Assembly: GCF_002295105.1 (NCBI RefSeq)
Contig: NZ_NSGH01000003.1
Coordinates: forward strand, 112,176-176,175
Direction of reading: 5' to 3'
Source of the DNA: Salimicrobium humidisoli
Lineage (GTDB): Bacteria > Bacillota > Bacilli > Bacillales > Halobacillaceae
Length of the DNA stretch: 64,000 bases
Shown here piece by piece: positions 42,510 to 55,089 of this stretch. The position numbers and the translations under genes were made by a program. The notes under the pieces are model-generated. The model was given only the letters and a program-made list of their open reading frames with translations, had not been told where the DNA came from and did not search any database. Numbering within the stretch: the stretch's first letter is position 1; each line of letters starts with the position of its first letter.

Positions 42510-43027
42510 AGCGAATAATAACAGCGGTTGTCCACAACCGGAGCGGAGTGCTGAACCGGGTGACCGGCCTGCTGTCCAAGCGGCAGTTCAATATCGAAAG
42601 CATATCTGTCGGGCGTACGGAAACCGAAGGTGTCTCGAAAATGACGTTTGTGGTGGACGTGGAAGATGAGCGGAAACTTGAACAGTTTTCCAAACAGCTG
42701 AACAAACAGATCGACGTAATTAAAGTATCGGACATTACGGATAAACAGATTGTGGCGAGAGAGCTGGCTATGATAAAAGTGCTCACTACCCCGCAGCAGC
42801 GGGGTGAGCTTCAGGCCATCATCGAACCTTTCCGGGCAACTGTCATCGATGTAAGTAAAGAAAGCATGACGGTACAGATAACCGGAAATTCGGACAAGGT
42901 GGATGCGATGATCGAGTTATTAAGGCCATACGGGTTGAAAGAGCTGGCCCGGACGGGGCTCACAGCCTTCACAAGAGGGCAGCAGTTGCATCAGACAGAA
43001 GTAAAACCTTATTCTATTTTGAACTAA
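42506..43027 (+). CDS. ilvN: Acetolactate synthase regulatory (small) subunit
   Basis: A 173-residue regulatory subunit with an N-terminal ACT domain ([26 protein letters not shown]) that binds valine for feedback control and a conserved second domain ([35 protein letters not shown]). The start is a TTG at 42506 whose second and third bases are shared with the TGA stop of ilvB. That is an unusual initiation codon, implying translational coupling that keeps the small subunit below or matched to the large one. Confidence 0.95.
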   Translation: MKRIITAVVHNRSGVLNRVTGLLSKRQFNIESISVGRTETEGVSKMTFVVDVEDERKLEQFSKQLNKQIDVIKVSDITDKQIVARELAMIKVLTTPQQRGELQAIIEPFRATVIDVSKESMTVQITGNSDKVDAMIELLRPYGLKELARTGLTAFTRGQQLHQTEVKPYSILN

Positions 43028-45611
<2,584 letters not shown>

Positions 45612-45629
45612 TATAAGGAGGAGAGGTTA

Positions 45630-46736
45630 ATGAATAAACATGTTGTATTGTTGCCGGGAGACGGAATAGGAAAAGAAGTGATGGAGTCGGCCCGCCTTGT
45701 TCTGGAAGCTGTGGCAGAAAGGAATGGTCATCGCTTTACGTTCGAGGAGAAACTCATCGGAGGAGCGGCGATTGATGAGCAGGGGGACCCGTTACCCCGG
45801 GAAACAGTGGAGGCTGCAGAGAAAGCCGACGCCGTTCTTCTCGGTGCTGTCGGCGGCCCTTCCTGGGACCACCTGCCCGGCTCCGGACGTCCGGAGCAGG
45901 GACTTCTCGGTATTAGAAAGCAACTCGGTTTATTCGCGAACCTTCGTCCCGTGAAAGGATTCAGACAGCTGCTGCACGCGTCACCACTGAAAAAAGAAGT
46001 GGTGGAAGGCAGCGACCTCCTGATCGTACGTGAACTTACAGGTGGTCTGTACTTCGGCGAACCACAGGAAAGAAGTGAAGACGGAGAAGGGGTGGTCGAT
46101 ACCCTTTCCTACTCAAGAAAAGAAATCGAGCGGATTGTGGAACAGGGATTTGAAAGTGCCCGGAAGCGGCGCAAGCAGCTGACTTCGGTAGATAAAGCGA
46201 ACGTGCTTGAATCGAGTCGTATGTGGCGGGAAATAGTAGAGGAGAAGAGTGCGGACTACCCTGATGTGAAAGTCGATCACATGCTCGTCGATGCAGCGGC
46301 AATGAAGCTGGTGACAGACCCGACCTATTTCGACGTAGTCGTAACGGAAAACATGTTCGGTGATATTTTAAGTGATGAAGCAAGCGTACTGACCGGATCT
46401 CTCGGCCTTCTGCCTTCCGCCAGTCTCAGGGAGGACGGCACCGGTCTTTATGAACCCGTTCACGGTTCAGCCCCCGATATCGCAGGAGAAGACAAAGCTA
46501 ATCCGCTTGCGATGATTTTATCAGCCGCAATGATGCTCAAGCACTCTTTCCATATGGAGAAAGAAGCGGAACATATTGAAAAAGCGGTCCAGGAAGTTCT
46601 TGACGCCGGTTATCACACGGCTGATCTTTCCGTTGTGAACGGCACGGAACTGGGATGTACGGATCTTACAAGAAAAGTTATCGAACAAATTACATCAGAG
46701 GATACAACGGTCAACATTATGCGCTGTTATGCCTGA
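45630..46736 (+). CDS. leuB: 3-isopropylmalate dehydrogenase
   Basis: A 368-residue NAD-dependent beta-decarboxylating dehydrogenase: [28 protein letters not shown] (active-site Arg and Tyr), [21 protein letters not shown] and [20 protein letters not shown]. It forms 2-ketoisocaproate in leucine synthesis. AAGGAGGAGAGG precedes ATG 45630. Standard length and position within the leu cluster. Confidence 0.97.
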   Translation: MNKHVVLLPGDGIGKEVMESARLVLEAVAERNGHRFTFEEKLIGGAAIDEQGDPLPRETVEAAEKADAVLLGAVGGPSWDHLPGSGRPEQGLLGIRKQLGLFANLRPVKGFRQLLHASPLKKEVVEGSDLLIVRELTGGLYFGEPQERSEDGEGVVDTLSYSRKEIERIVEQGFESARKRRKQLTSVDKANVLESSRMWREIVEEKSADYPDVKVDHMLVDAAAMKLVTDPTYFDVVVTENMFGDILSDEASVLTGSLGLLPSASLREDGTGLYEPVHGSAPDIAGEDKANPLAMILSAAMMLKHSFHMEKEAEHIEKAVQEVLDAGYHTADLSVVNGTELGCTDLTRKVIEQITSEDTTVNIMRCYA

Positions 46737-46754
46737 CGGAAAGGAGAAACCGGT

Positions 46755-48173
46755 ATGAGTCAACCTGAAACTATCATAGAGAAAATCTGGAAAAAACATG
46801 TCGTACACCAGGAGGAGGGGAAGCCGGATCTCCTGTACATCGACCTTCACCTTGTACATGAAGTGACATCACCCCAGGCCTTTGAAGGTCTGCGGATGAA
46901 CAGCCGGAAAGTAAGAAGACCGGATCTGACGTTTGCTACGATGGACCACAACGTTCCCACTATTCATCGTAACGTCATCAAAGATGCCATTTCGAAAAAA
47001 CAGATGGAAACGCTGGAGGAGAATTGTGAGGAATTCGGCGTCTCCCTTGCTGACATTCATCACCCGGACCAGGGGATCGTTCACATTATCGGCCCGGAGC
47101 TCGGGTTGACCCAGCCCGGCAAAACCATTGTGTGCGGAGACAGCCACACCTCGACACATGGAGCTTTCGGTGCCATCGCTTTCGGTATCGGGACGAGCGA
47201 AGTGGAGCATGTGCTTTCCACGCAGACTCTGTGGCAGGCTCCTCCCAAAACAATGCAGGTGAAAGTGAATGGGAAGCTGGGAACCGGGGTGACCGCGAAA
47301 GATCTCATCCTTGCTATTATAGCCAAATTCGGCGTCCGCTTCGGTTCCGGGTACATCATGGAATATACCGGGGAAGCGATCAGGGATATGTCCATGGAAG
47401 AACGCATGACAGTCTGCAATATGTCCATTGAGGCAGGAGCCCGCGCCGGTCTGATCAGTCCTGACGAAAAAACCGTCCAGTTCGTGGAAGGCAGGAGACA
47501 TGCTCCGAAAGGTGAAGAATTTGAGAAGGCTGAGAAAGAATGGCTGGCTCTGGCTACGGACGAAGGAGCCGTTTATGATTCTACAGTGGAAATCAACGCA
47601 GATGAAATCGAACCGCAGGTATCCTGGGGGACGAACCCTTCCCAGTGTGTCCCGGTTTCCGCATCAGTTCCCGATCCGGAGAAAGTTACGGACGACGAAG
47701 ATGGTGTAAGAAGAGCCCTTGAGTATATGGGACTTGAACCGAATCAGCCGATTGAATCCATTGAACTGCAGCATGTGTTCATCGGTTCCTGTACGAACGC
47801 CCGTCTCGCCGACTTAAGGAAAGCGGCCAGGATGATCGAGGGCCGAAAAGTTCATGAAGGGATAAGAGCTATGGTAGTGCCCGGTTCGTTTGCTGTAAAA
47901 CAGGAAGCGGAAACAGAGGGTCTCGACCGGATTTTTATGGAAGCCGGTTTTGAGTGGAGATCTGCCGGGTGCAGTATGTGTCTCGGTATGAACGATGATA
48001 TCGTCCCTCCCGGTGAACATTGTGCTTCCACCTCGAACCGTAACTTTGAAGGCCGTCAGGGAAATGGAGCCAGAACGCATCTGGTCAGTCCAGAAATGGC
48101 AGCTGTCGCAGCTGTGGAGGGTCATTTCGTAGATGTGCGTAAATATACTTCGGCTGCTGAAAGGGTGATTTGA
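46755..48173 (+). CDS. leuC: 3-isopropylmalate dehydratase large subunit
   Basis: A 472-residue aconitase-family protein. [4Fe-4S] cluster cysteines lie in [13 protein letters not shown] (about residue 347) and in [10 protein letters not shown] (about 407). [27 protein letters not shown] (in two parts, from ~131) is typical. With LeuD it isomerises 2- to 3-isopropylmalate. The final base of its stop codon is the first base of the leuD start. Confidence 0.97.
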   Translation: MSQPETIIEKIWKKHVVHQEEGKPDLLYIDLHLVHEVTSPQAFEGLRMNSRKVRRPDLTFATMDHNVPTIHRNVIKDAISKKQMETLEENCEEFGVSLADIHHPDQGIVHIIGPELGLTQPGKTIVCGDSHTSTHGAFGAIAFGIGTSEVEHVLSTQTLWQAPPKTMQVKVNGKLGTGVTAKDLILAIIAKFGVRFGSGYIMEYTGEAIRDMSMEERMTVCNMSIEAGARAGLISPDEKTVQFVEGRRHAPKGEEFEKAEKEWLALATDEGAVYDSTVEINADEIEPQVSWGTNPSQCVPVSASVPDPEKVTDDEDGVRRALEYMGLEPNQPIESIELQHVFIGSCTNARLADLRKAARMIEGRKVHEGIRAMVVPGSFAVKQEAETEGLDRIFMEAGFEWRSAGCSMCLGMNDDIVPPGEHCASTSNRNFEGRQGNGARTHLVSPEMAAVAAVEGHFVDVRKYTSAAERVI

Positions 48174-48757
48174 TGGAAGCTTTTGTGAGACACTCGGGTC
48201 TTGTTTATCCGCTGAACCGGGCAAATATAGATACGGATCAGATAATACCTAAACAGTTTTTGAAACGTATTGAACGGAAAGGATTCTGGAAATTCCTCTT
48301 CTATAACTGGCGCTACGATGATGACGGAAATCTTCGTGATGATTTTTCCCTGAACTATCCGGAGTATCAGGGCGCCTCCGTTCTTGTCGCCGGTGAAAAC
48401 TTCGGCTGCGGTTCTTCACGGGAACACGCTCCGTGGGCGATTCAGGATTACGGATTCCGCGTTGTCATTGCGCCGAGTTTCGCTGATATTTTCTACAGTA
48501 ACTGCTTTAAAAATGGTATTCTGCCAGTGCAGCTGAAGAGAGATGAGGTATCGCAGATTATGGACCGTGCCGGAGGAGGGGAGTGTTATCTCAGCGTCGA
48601 CCTTGTCGATCAGATAGTATTCGATCGTACGGGATGGTCGGCAACATTCGAAATTGACGAATATCACAAAAATATGCTGCTGAATGGATGGGATGAAATA
48701 TCTGTTACGTTGACGTATGATGACGCGATTTCAGCTTTTGAAAATCAGCAGAACTGA
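48173..48757 (+). CDS. leuD: 3-isopropylmalate dehydratase small subunit
   Basis: A 194-residue swivel subunit: NIDTDQIIPKQFLKRI, GENFGCGSSREHAPWAIQDYG and FADIFYSNCFKNGILPVQL are the family blocks. It pairs with LeuC. ATG 48173 shares one base with the leuC stop (TGATG) behind AAGGGTG. Last gene of the nine-gene branched-chain operon, which ends in a terminator. Confidence 0.97.
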   Translation: MEAFVRHSGLVYPLNRANIDTDQIIPKQFLKRIERKGFWKFLFYNWRYDDDGNLRDDFSLNYPEYQGASVLVAGENFGCGSSREHAPWAIQDYGFRVVIAPSFADIFYSNCFKNGILPVQLKRDEVSQIMDRAGGGECYLSVDLVDQIVFDRTGWSATFEIDEYHKNMLLNGWDEISVTLTYDDAISAFENQQN

Positions 48758-48769
48758 AATAGTACGTGT

Positions 48770-48796
48770 AAAACCGAACCCCGACGTTCGGTTTTT
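48770..48796 (+). terminator. Terminator of the ilv-leu operon
   Basis: AAAACCGAAC pairs with GTTCGGTTTT, followed by T. Confidence 0.88.
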
Positions 48797-48881
48797 GCTT
48801 TTTATAGAAGGAGTACTTTACGGAAACCACGGAACCTGCCATCTTTTAAACGGAGGCATCTCTTTTAATATGGAACACAGT

Positions 48882-48896
48882 TGAGAATAAATATCA
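48882..48896 (+). promoter_or_regulatory. Fur-box-like site 1
   Basis: TGAGAATAAATATCA matches the 7-1-7 Fur consensus TGATAATNATTATCA at 12 of 14 defined positions and directly abuts the -35 of the siderophore-binding protein gene. Confidence 0.75.
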
Positions 48897-48925
48897 TTGA
48901 CTTTTTCATTTTTTTTATATAACCT
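48897..48925 (+). promoter_or_regulatory. Candidate SigA promoter of the siderophore uptake genes
   Basis: TTGACT at 48897-48902; a -10 of TAACCT at 48920 (17-base spacer) or TATAAC at 48918 (15-base spacer). Confidence 0.55.
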
Positions 48926-48935
48926 TACGTGTAGA

Positions 48936-48950
48936 TGAGAATATATCTCA
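48936..48950 (+). promoter_or_regulatory. Fur-box-like site 2
   Basis: TGAGAATATATCTCA is nearly palindromic and matches the Fur consensus at about 10 of 14 positions. It overlaps the expected transcription start region, so two sites would flank the promoter. Confidence 0.55.
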
Positions 48951-48976
48951 ATTACATACGTAGAGGAGAGAGACCC

Positions 48977-50002
48977 ATGAAAAAGATTTGGATGATTGCA
49001 CTCCTTTCTTTCCTGGCTGTTGTGCTGGCAGCTTGTGGAGGAAATGAAGAGAAGTCAGGGGATAGTAATAAAGAAAACGAAGAACAATCAGGTAAAGAAG
49101 AAAGCAAAGATGACTCCCGCAGCGTGACGATAGAAGATGCGACGGGAGAGAAAACGATAGAAGGGACTCCGGAAAAAGTCGTCGTTCTCGAATGGAGTTA
49201 TGCGGAACATATGCAGGCACTTGACACAGAGCCGGCAGGAGTTGCCGACAAAGAAGGATTCGGCAAATGGGTGGATACCGGTAAAGAACTCGGTGAAAAT
49301 GTCGAAGATGTAGGAACGAGACAGGAGCCGAACCTGGAGGCTATCTCCCGTCTTGATCCCGATCTTATAGTAGGAGTCAAATTCCGCCACGAAGGAATCC
49401 AAAAACAGCTGGAAGAAATCGCTCCGACTGTAATGTTTTCTCCTTACTCCAAAGAGAATGCAGAAAACCAGATGGCTTCCATGAAGTCCGATCTTAAAAC
49501 GATGGGTAAAATTCTGGGTAAAGAAGAAGCAGCCAGTAAAAGACTGGACGAGATGAACAGTCATTTTGAAAAACAAGCGAAGCGTCTGGAAGAAGCCGGA
49601 GTCGGTGACATCAACTACGTAATGACTCAGGCCTTCACTGCCCAGAATACTCCTACGCTGAGATTGTTTACGGACAATTCGATGGTAGCTCAGGTGATGG
49701 GCGAACTGGGTCTTGAAAACTCCCATTCCTCGGATGAACTTGAAATTTACGGGTATACGGAAACGACAGTAGAAACGTTGCAGAACTATCAGGACTCCCA
49801 TTTCTACTACATCGTTCAGGAAGACGACAATATCTTTTCTGATCAGTTGGCAGGTAACCCGGTCTGGGAAGAGCTTGAATTTGTGAAGCAGGATCGTATG
49901 TATAAGATGCCGGGGGATACATGGACGTTCGGCGGTCCGATTTCGGCTGAGAAACTTGCAACACAGGTTACAGATGCTACAATCGAAGGAAATAAGAAAT
50001 AA
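48977..50002 (+). CDS. Iron-siderophore ABC transporter substrate-binding lipoprotein
   Basis: A 341-residue lipoprotein with lipobox LAAC (Cys20), an acidic linker and a type III binding-protein fold (KVVVLEWSYAEHMQALDTEPAG, LEAISRLDPDLIVGVKFRHE). Similar to FecB/YfiY proteins that bind Fe-citrate or hydroxamate siderophores outside the membrane. ATG 48977 follows GGAGAG; an in-frame upstream start lies within a Fur-like site. It is followed by the permease gene, and the region carries two Fur-like boxes, so iron limitation should induce it. Confidence 0.92.
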   Translation: MKKIWMIALLSFLAVVLAACGGNEEKSGDSNKENEEQSGKEESKDDSRSVTIEDATGEKTIEGTPEKVVVLEWSYAEHMQALDTEPAGVADKEGFGKWVDTGKELGENVEDVGTRQEPNLEAISRLDPDLIVGVKFRHEGIQKQLEEIAPTVMFSPYSKENAENQMASMKSDLKTMGKILGKEEAASKRLDEMNSHFEKQAKRLEEAGVGDINYVMTQAFTAQNTPTLRLFTDNSMVAQVMGELGLENSHSSDELEIYGYTETTVETLQNYQDSHFYYIVQEDDNIFSDQLAGNPVWEELEFVKQDRMYKMPGDTWTFGGPISAEKLATQVTDATIEGNKK

Positions 50003-50010
50003 ACGGAAAA

Positions 50011-50038
50011 GGCGCGCAGTGAATGATGCGCGTCTTTC
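50011..50038 (+). terminator. Weak hairpin between binding protein and permease genes
   Basis: GGCGCGCA pairs with TGCGCGTC (one wobble), followed by TTTCT. It would act as a partial terminator, lowering permease relative to binding protein. Confidence 0.5.
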
Positions 50039-50065
50039 TGCTGTATAAGGAAAGAAGGATTGGTT

Positions 50066-52087
50066 ATGATGAATCGGGCAATGGCCCTGAAAACTTTTCT
50101 GGTTTTCGGGGGAGGCTTATTTTTACTGATACTGCTGACCTGGATACATATTAATCAGGGGAATATTTCCATACCGGTATGGACGGTGTTCGAAGCCGTT
50201 TTTTCTCCCGCAGACACTCTGGAACACCATACCATCAGAGTTCTGAGGCTGCCGAGAGCTGTCATGGGTATTGTAGCCGGCGGGGCCCTGGCTGTTTCGG
50301 GCGCAGTTTTACAAACTGTAACGAAGAACCCTCTCTCCTCCGCCAGTACGCTCGGTATTCATTCAGGAACATATTTCGCCGTGATAGTGACTACCATTTT
50401 CTTCCCGTTTGCCATGATAATGAACGGTATTATTACCGCTTTTATCGGAGGAGTAGTGACGTTTTTAATCGTTTATATACTATCGGGCGGAGGTGATGCC
50501 ACCCCGGTACGGATGGTTCTCGCCGGTATGATAGTGACATTTCTGTTTTCTTCTCTGACGAGCGTCCTGCAGATATTTTATGAAAACGAAACGCAGGGAT
50601 TGTTTCTATGGGGATCGGGAACTCTCGTACAGAACAGCTGGGACGGGGTCCGGTTCGCTCTTCCTGTAGTCACGGCGGCTTTTCTGGTATTACTCGGTGC
50701 TGCCCGGAAACTGGATACGCTGAAGCTCGGGGACGAGGTGGCTACTGCTCTCGGACAGAATGTAAAAGCCGTAAAATTTGTGACTATCATATTAAGTGTA
50801 CTGCTTACCTCGGTAACAGTGAGCGTCGTAGGACCTATCGGTTTCGTCGGGCTCGTGGCCCCGCATATTATTAAACTGATCGGTTTTCGTTCCCACGTGC
50901 CTCTTCTGCTCGGCTCGTTCTTATGGGGAGCGGTCGTATTGCTGATGGCAGATGTTCTCGCAAGATATATCGACCCTTCCTTCTCGGAACTTCCGGTTGG
51001 AGCGATCACTGCGCTGATCGGTGCACCGTGGTTGATTTGGCTGGTCCTTCGGATGAAGCGGAGTGGCAACACGGATGGAGGATCCGTGATGGCCGGGTCT
51101 TCGCTTGTTCAGATGCGACTTCGGGTGTTATTGCCGATTTTTTCGATTCTTGTTTTACTTGTTTTGTTCGTCAGTATGTCGACCGGTAATTACGGGTTCG
51201 ATCCTTCCCAGACGATAGCAGTGTTCCAGGGAGAAGCGGAATCATTTATCCGTAATTACATTTTGGAACTCCGGCTGCCACGGGCAATTGTGGCATTTAC
51301 GAGCGGGGCTATTCTTGCCGTGAGCGGACTGATTTTTCAGGGCGTACTCAGGAACCCGCTGGCGGATCCTTCGGTGATTGGTATTACCTCCGGAGCCGGA
51401 GTAGGGGCGTTGTTGACTATGTACGTCTTTTCCGTCTCCGCTGCCTGGATACCGCTCGGGGCTATGGCGGGAGCAATCGTATTCTTTATTATCGTCATGG
51501 CTCTCGGAGCAAAAATGGAGTTCCAGCCGACGATGCTTGCACTTCTCGGTATCGGAGTAAGTGCTTTCGGCCAGGCGATCATCCAGATTCTGGTGGTCCG
51601 TGCCGATATGGGTGTAGCCTCGGCATTGACCTGGCTCTCCGGCACGACGTATGCAACAGGGTACGGTGAATTGCTCAGTTACTTGTTATGGCCGGTATTG
51701 CTTTTGATTCCTGTCCTTTTCTTCTACATCAGGAAGCTGGACGTTCTGGCCCTCGGGGATGATACTGCGAAAGGGCTTGGTCTCGACGTACGTTCAGTCC
51801 GTTTTCAGATGGCGCTGATAGCGACGCTCCTGGCTGCGAGCAGTGTGGCAGCTGTCGGAGCCATCGGATTTATCGGTCTGATCGCCCCCCATGCGGCACG
51901 TCTCTTTGTCGGTACAGTTAATCAGCGGCTGCTTCCGGTAGCGATGATGATAGGAGGACTTCTTCTGGTGGTGGCTGATCTGTTCAGCCGGACTCTTTTG
52001 GCTCCGGCCGAGATTCCATCCGGTATTCTCGTAGCTGTTCTCGGCGCACCTTACTTCCTCTGGCTGATGAAGCGAAGATCTGCCTGA
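50066..52087 (+). CDS. Fused FecCD-type siderophore permease (two permease units in one chain)
   Basis: A 673-residue protein made of two FecCD permeases joined head to tail, each about 330 residues with roughly ten helices. Both halves carry LRLPRA...GGALAVSG or GAILAVSG, and GFVGLVAPH or GFIGLIAPH, the site that contacts the ATPase. The fusion is like E. coli FhuB; most Bacillaceae use two separate permeases. Start ATG 50066 follows AAGAAGGA. No ATPase gene is adjacent, so it must borrow one encoded elsewhere. It acts with the preceding lipoprotein. Confidence 0.92.
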   Translation: MMNRAMALKTFLVFGGGLFLLILLTWIHINQGNISIPVWTVFEAVFSPADTLEHHTIRVLRLPRAVMGIVAGGALAVSGAVLQTVTKNPLSSASTLGIHSGTYFAVIVTTIFFPFAMIMNGIITAFIGGVVTFLIVYILSGGGDATPVRMVLAGMIVTFLFSSLTSVLQIFYENETQGLFLWGSGTLVQNSWDGVRFALPVVTAAFLVLLGAARKLDTLKLGDEVATALGQNVKAVKFVTIILSVLLTSVTVSVVGPIGFVGLVAPHIIKLIGFRSHVPLLLGSFLWGAVVLLMADVLARYIDPSFSELPVGAITALIGAPWLIWLVLRMKRSGNTDGGSVMAGSSLVQMRLRVLLPIFSILVLLVLFVSMSTGNYGFDPSQTIAVFQGEAESFIRNYILELRLPRAIVAFTSGAILAVSGLIFQGVLRNPLADPSVIGITSGAGVGALLTMYVFSVSAAWIPLGAMAGAIVFFIIVMALGAKMEFQPTMLALLGIGVSAFGQAIIQILVVRADMGVASALTWLSGTTYATGYGELLSYLLWPVLLLIPVLFFYIRKLDVLALGDDTAKGLGLDVRSVRFQMALIATLLAASSVAAVGAIGFIGLIAPHAARLFVGTVNQRLLPVAMMIGGLLLVVADLFSRTLLAPAEIPSGILVAVLGAPYFLWLMKRRSA

Positions 52088-52126
52088 TATATGATATGAT
52101 GAAAGACAAAAACAGGAGGAATGTTT

Positions 52127-53092
52127 GTGGATATACCGTATATTAAATGTCATGGCTCGGACAACGATTTTATTATGATAGATGAAAGGAAATTAGAAGA
52201 AAGCTTGACAGATGAGGACAGAAAGGAAGTAGCTCTCCTTCTCAGTGACCGGCTTGAAGGCATCGGTTCGGATGGTATCCTTTATGTACTTTCAAGCAGT
52301 AAGGCTGAAGCGTGTATGCGTATGTTCAACTCGGATGGCAGTGAAGCGGAAATGTGCGGAAACGGTCTCCGCTGTGTAGCCCGTTATATCATAGAGGAGA
52401 CCGGCAAAGAGAAAGTGCATATAGAAACGGCCAAAGCTGTACTTCCGGTAGAGCGGGTGAGTGATATATATGAAGGAATAGCGACTTTCTCCGTCGCCAT
52501 TGAACCTGTTTCATTTTCTGCGTCTTCTCTCCCGATGGAAACGGAGTCGGAACAGGTAGTGGACACCGTCCTCCATGACCTGACAGAAGATCAGACGTTC
52601 ACCGCCCTCAGTGTACCGAACCCTCACATAGTGTCGGTGGTTAAGGAACTGGATGAAGAAGTTCTTGAAAACATCGGAAAAAAAGCGAATAATTCCCCTC
52701 ATCTGTTTCCGAATGGCGTAAACGTCAGTTTCGTTAGAAAAATTGATGACAACAAAATCTTTGTACAGACTTACGAACGCGGAGTGGGCCTCACGAATGC
52801 CTGTGGTACAGCCATGTCGGCTTCCAGCATCGTTTCGGTCATAGTTGCAGGAAATAATCCGGCCCTCCCGGTTACGGTTATGAACAAAGGCGGGATGGTT
52901 CAATGTATCGTGCATGAGAATGAGGAATACAAAGTGGAGCTTCAGGGTAATGCTACTTATGTATACGAAGCGGAAGTAAGGGTGGATATCTCTACCCAGT
53001 CTTTCGAAGAATCTCCTCATCATGTACACACGGAAGAAAATGAGCGGTATAGTGAGCTGAGAGAGTACGCCAGGACAGAAGGAGGACTGTAA
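52127..53092 (+). CDS. dapF: Diaminopimelate epimerase
   Basis: A 321-residue enzyme converting LL- to meso-diaminopimelate for lysine and peptidoglycan. The two catalytic cysteines are Cys77 in [14 protein letters not shown] and one in [12 protein letters not shown] (about residue 223). It is longer than the usual ~280 residues because of extra residues after the C-terminal VYEAEV strand ([20 protein letters not shown]). GTG 52127 fits the AGGAGG spacing; ATG 52121 lies too close. Located away from other dap genes. Confidence 0.92.
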   Translation: MDIPYIKCHGSDNDFIMIDERKLEESLTDEDRKEVALLLSDRLEGIGSDGILYVLSSSKAEACMRMFNSDGSEAEMCGNGLRCVARYIIEETGKEKVHIETAKAVLPVERVSDIYEGIATFSVAIEPVSFSASSLPMETESEQVVDTVLHDLTEDQTFTALSVPNPHIVSVVKELDEEVLENIGKKANNSPHLFPNGVNVSFVRKIDDNKIFVQTYERGVGLTNACGTAMSASSIVSVIVAGNNPALPVTVMNKGGMVQCIVHENEEYKVELQGNATYVYEAEVRVDISTQSFEESPHHVHTEENERYSELREYARTEGGL

Positions 53093-53094
53093 GC

Positions 53095-53496
53095 ATGCTT
53101 GAAATGATTTCTGTAACCACCTCTTCCCACAGTGAGATGGTGGACATCACGGAGCAGATAGAAGAGCAATTACAAAAAAGCGATCTCCGGAATGGTATAG
53201 TGATTGTTCAATCCATGCATACGACAGCCGGTATTACCGTAAATGAAAATGCAGACCCGGATGTCAAAAAAGATATGCTGATGCGCCTGGATGAAGTGTA
53301 TCCGTGGACGCACCGTAAAGACTTGCACGCAGAAGGTAATACGGCTTCCCATTTAAAAACGAGTACCGTCGGTCATTCCCAGACGCTACTCGTAGAAGAC
53401 GGGAAGCTAGTGCTCGGCACATGGCAGGGAGTCTATTTCTGCGAATTCGACGGTCCGAGATCCAGAAAAGTAGCCATTAAAATCATGGAAGGCTGA
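53095..53496 (+). CDS. YjbQ/UPF0047 family protein (secondary thiamine-phosphate synthase-like)
   Basis: A 133-residue single-domain protein: [67 protein letters not shown] (several motifs from residue ~76) with conserved His residues. YjbQ proteins complement thiamine phosphate synthase mutants weakly, and their true role is unsettled. It begins 2 bp after the dapF stop and is co-transcribed with it. Confidence 0.9.
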   Translation: MLEMISVTTSSHSEMVDITEQIEEQLQKSDLRNGIVIVQSMHTTAGITVNENADPDVKKDMLMRLDEVYPWTHRKDLHAEGNTASHLKTSTVGHSQTLLVEDGKLVLGTWQGVYFCEFDGPRSRKVAIKIMEG

Positions 53497-53542
53497 AAAG
53501 CGGGCAAAAAACGTATGAGTTGTCAGCGGAACATATCAAAGG

Positions 53543-53573
53543 AAACCCCCGGAATCAGTATCCGGGGGTTTTT
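53543..53573. terminator. Bidirectional terminator
   Basis: AAACCCCCGGA pairs with TCCGGGGGTTT, with T on the plus side and A-derived T on the minus side; between convergent yjbQ and aceA. Confidence 0.92.
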
Positions 53574-53580
53574 GCAGTGC

Positions 53581-54864
53581 TTATTTATTAGTGACAAACT
53601 GTTCACTTTCCGTTGATCCGGCCAAAGCTGTAGTGGAAGACGTGCCTCCGGAAATGGCCATCGACACTTCATCGAAGTAACCGGTTCCGACCTCCCGCTG
53701 GTGTCTTGTAGCTGTATAACCGTTTTCTTCCGAAGCGAATTCAGCCTGCTGCAGTTCGGAGTATGCAGCCATTCCCTCGGTTTTGTATTTGCGGGCCAGT
53801 TCGAACATGCTGTGGTTCAATGCATGGAACCCTGCAAGAGTGACGAACTGGAATTTGTATCCCATTTTACCGAGCTCCACCTGGAATTTACCGATCGTTT
53901 CCTGGTCAAGCTTTTTCTCCCAGTTAAATGACGGGGAACAGTTATAAGCCAGCATTTTGTCCGGGTACTTCTCGTGTATAGCATCTGCGAATTTTTGTGC
54001 TTCTTCCAGGTTAGGTTCCGAGGTCTCACACCAGATCAAGTCTGCGTAAGGAGCGTAAGCGAGCCCGCGGGAAATGGCCTGGTCGATTCCCGGAGTGGTA
54101 CGATAGAATCCGTCGGCTGTTCTTTCTCCTGTAATGAACTCATGGTCGTACGGGTCGGCATCGCTCGTAATCAGATTGGCAGCGTTGGCGTCTGTTCTTG
54201 CTATGATAACAGTCGGAACGTCCATAACGTCAGCAGCCAGCCGGGCAGAAATGAGGTGTTTTACAGCCGTCTGAGTAGGCTGAAGAACTTTCCCGCCCAG
54301 GTGACCGCATTTCTTTTCGGAGGCGAGCTGATCTTCGAGATGCACACCGGCAGCCCCGGCTTCAATCATGCCTTTAGCCAGTTCAAATACGTTCAGCGGG
54401 CCACCGAACCCGGCTTCCATATCCGCTACAATCGGAGCGAACCAGTTTTTACTACCTTTTCCTTCCGCGTGTTCCACCTGATCGGCGCGTTGAAATGTCT
54501 GATTGATTCTTCTCACAACCTGCGGCACACTGTTTGCAGGATAGAGACTTTGATCGGGATACATTTGGCCGGAAAGGTTGGCGTCGGCAGCCACCTGCCA
54601 GCCACTCAGATAAATAGCTTCGAGACCGGCTTTAACCTGCTGCATAGCCTGGTTACCGGTTAAAGCTCCGAGTGCGGCTACGTAGTCACGTTTATGTAGC
54701 AAATTCCAAAGGCGGTCAGCGCCCATGCGAGCCAGCGTCTGTTCTATTACGACAGAGCCGCGAAGTTTCAATACTTCTTCTGCACTGTAGGGACGTTCCA
54801 CTCCTTGAAAACGTTCACTTGCCCATTGATTTTCCAACTGTTTGATCTGTTCTTCTCTGTTCAT
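53581..54864 (-). CDS. aceA: Isocitrate lyase
   Basis: A 427-residue enzyme with the active-site signature KKCGHLGGK (Lys184-His188 including catalytic Cys), [16 protein letters not shown] and [11 protein letters not shown]. It splits isocitrate into glyoxylate and succinate, the first glyoxylate-shunt step, which allows growth on acetate or fatty acids. Downstream of malate synthase G and a small Cys/His-rich gene on the same strand. The shunt is absent from B. subtilis but found in several other Bacillaceae. Confidence 0.97.
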   Translation of the reverse strand: MNREEQIKQLENQWASERFQGVERPYSAEEVLKLRGSVVIEQTLARMGADRLWNLLHKRDYVAALGALTGNQAMQQVKAGLEAIYLSGWQVAADANLSGQMYPDQSLYPANSVPQVVRRINQTFQRADQVEHAEGKGSKNWFAPIVADMEAGFGGPLNVFELAKGMIEAGAAGVHLEDQLASEKKCGHLGGKVLQPTQTAVKHLISARLAADVMDVPTVIIARTDANAANLITSDADPYDHEFITGERTADGFYRTTPGIDQAISRGLAYAPYADLIWCETSEPNLEEAQKFADAIHEKYPDKMLAYNCSPSFNWEKKLDQETIGKFQVELGKMGYKFQFVTLAGFHALNHSMFELARKYKTEGMAAYSELQQAEFASEENGYTATRHQREVGTGYFDEVSMAISGGTSSTTALAGSTESEQFVTNK

Positions 54865-54925
54865 TCAAAATCTCCCCTTTTAATATATGATTAGTATTGT
54901 TGTATAACAGATGAATTAATATGAG

Positions 54926-54951
54926 GGAGGGCGTCGACCCCGGCGCCCTCC
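54926..54951 (-). promoter_or_regulatory. Hairpin between the small Cys/His-rich gene and aceA
   Basis: GGAGGGCG (54926-54933) pairs with CGCCCTCC (54944-54951). There is no T run on the minus side, so it may be an mRNA processing or stabilising hairpin, or a partial terminator ahead of aceA. Confidence 0.5.
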
Positions 54952-54967
54952 TTTACTCAGGCTGAAT

Positions 54968-55075
54968 TCAGGAATTTCCGTCTGCGTTGGTGCAGCATTC
55001 AACTGCTTCTTTGTGACTGCTGTGGTCGACACCGCATCTGTGGCACGAATTAGTGAAAGTCTGGTATTTTTCCAT
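54968..55075 (-). CDS. Cys/His-rich 35-residue peptide between malate synthase and aceA
   Basis: This short frame has a near-ideal ribosome site (AAGGAGGAG, 8 bp from ATG 55075). The protein contains four Cys and three His, arranged NSCHRCGVDHSSHKEAVECC, which could bind a zinc or iron ion. Stop TGA is at 54968-54970. The start lies 15 bp after the malate synthase stop, so it is probably translated from the same message. I do not recognise a family. The gene is too short for ordinary gene callers and could be a metal-binding modulator of glyoxylate-shunt enzymes, which is speculative. Confidence 0.65.
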   Translation of the reverse strand: MEKYQTFTNSCHRCGVDHSSHKEAVECCTNADGNS

Positions 55076-55089
55076 TTTTTAACTCCTCC

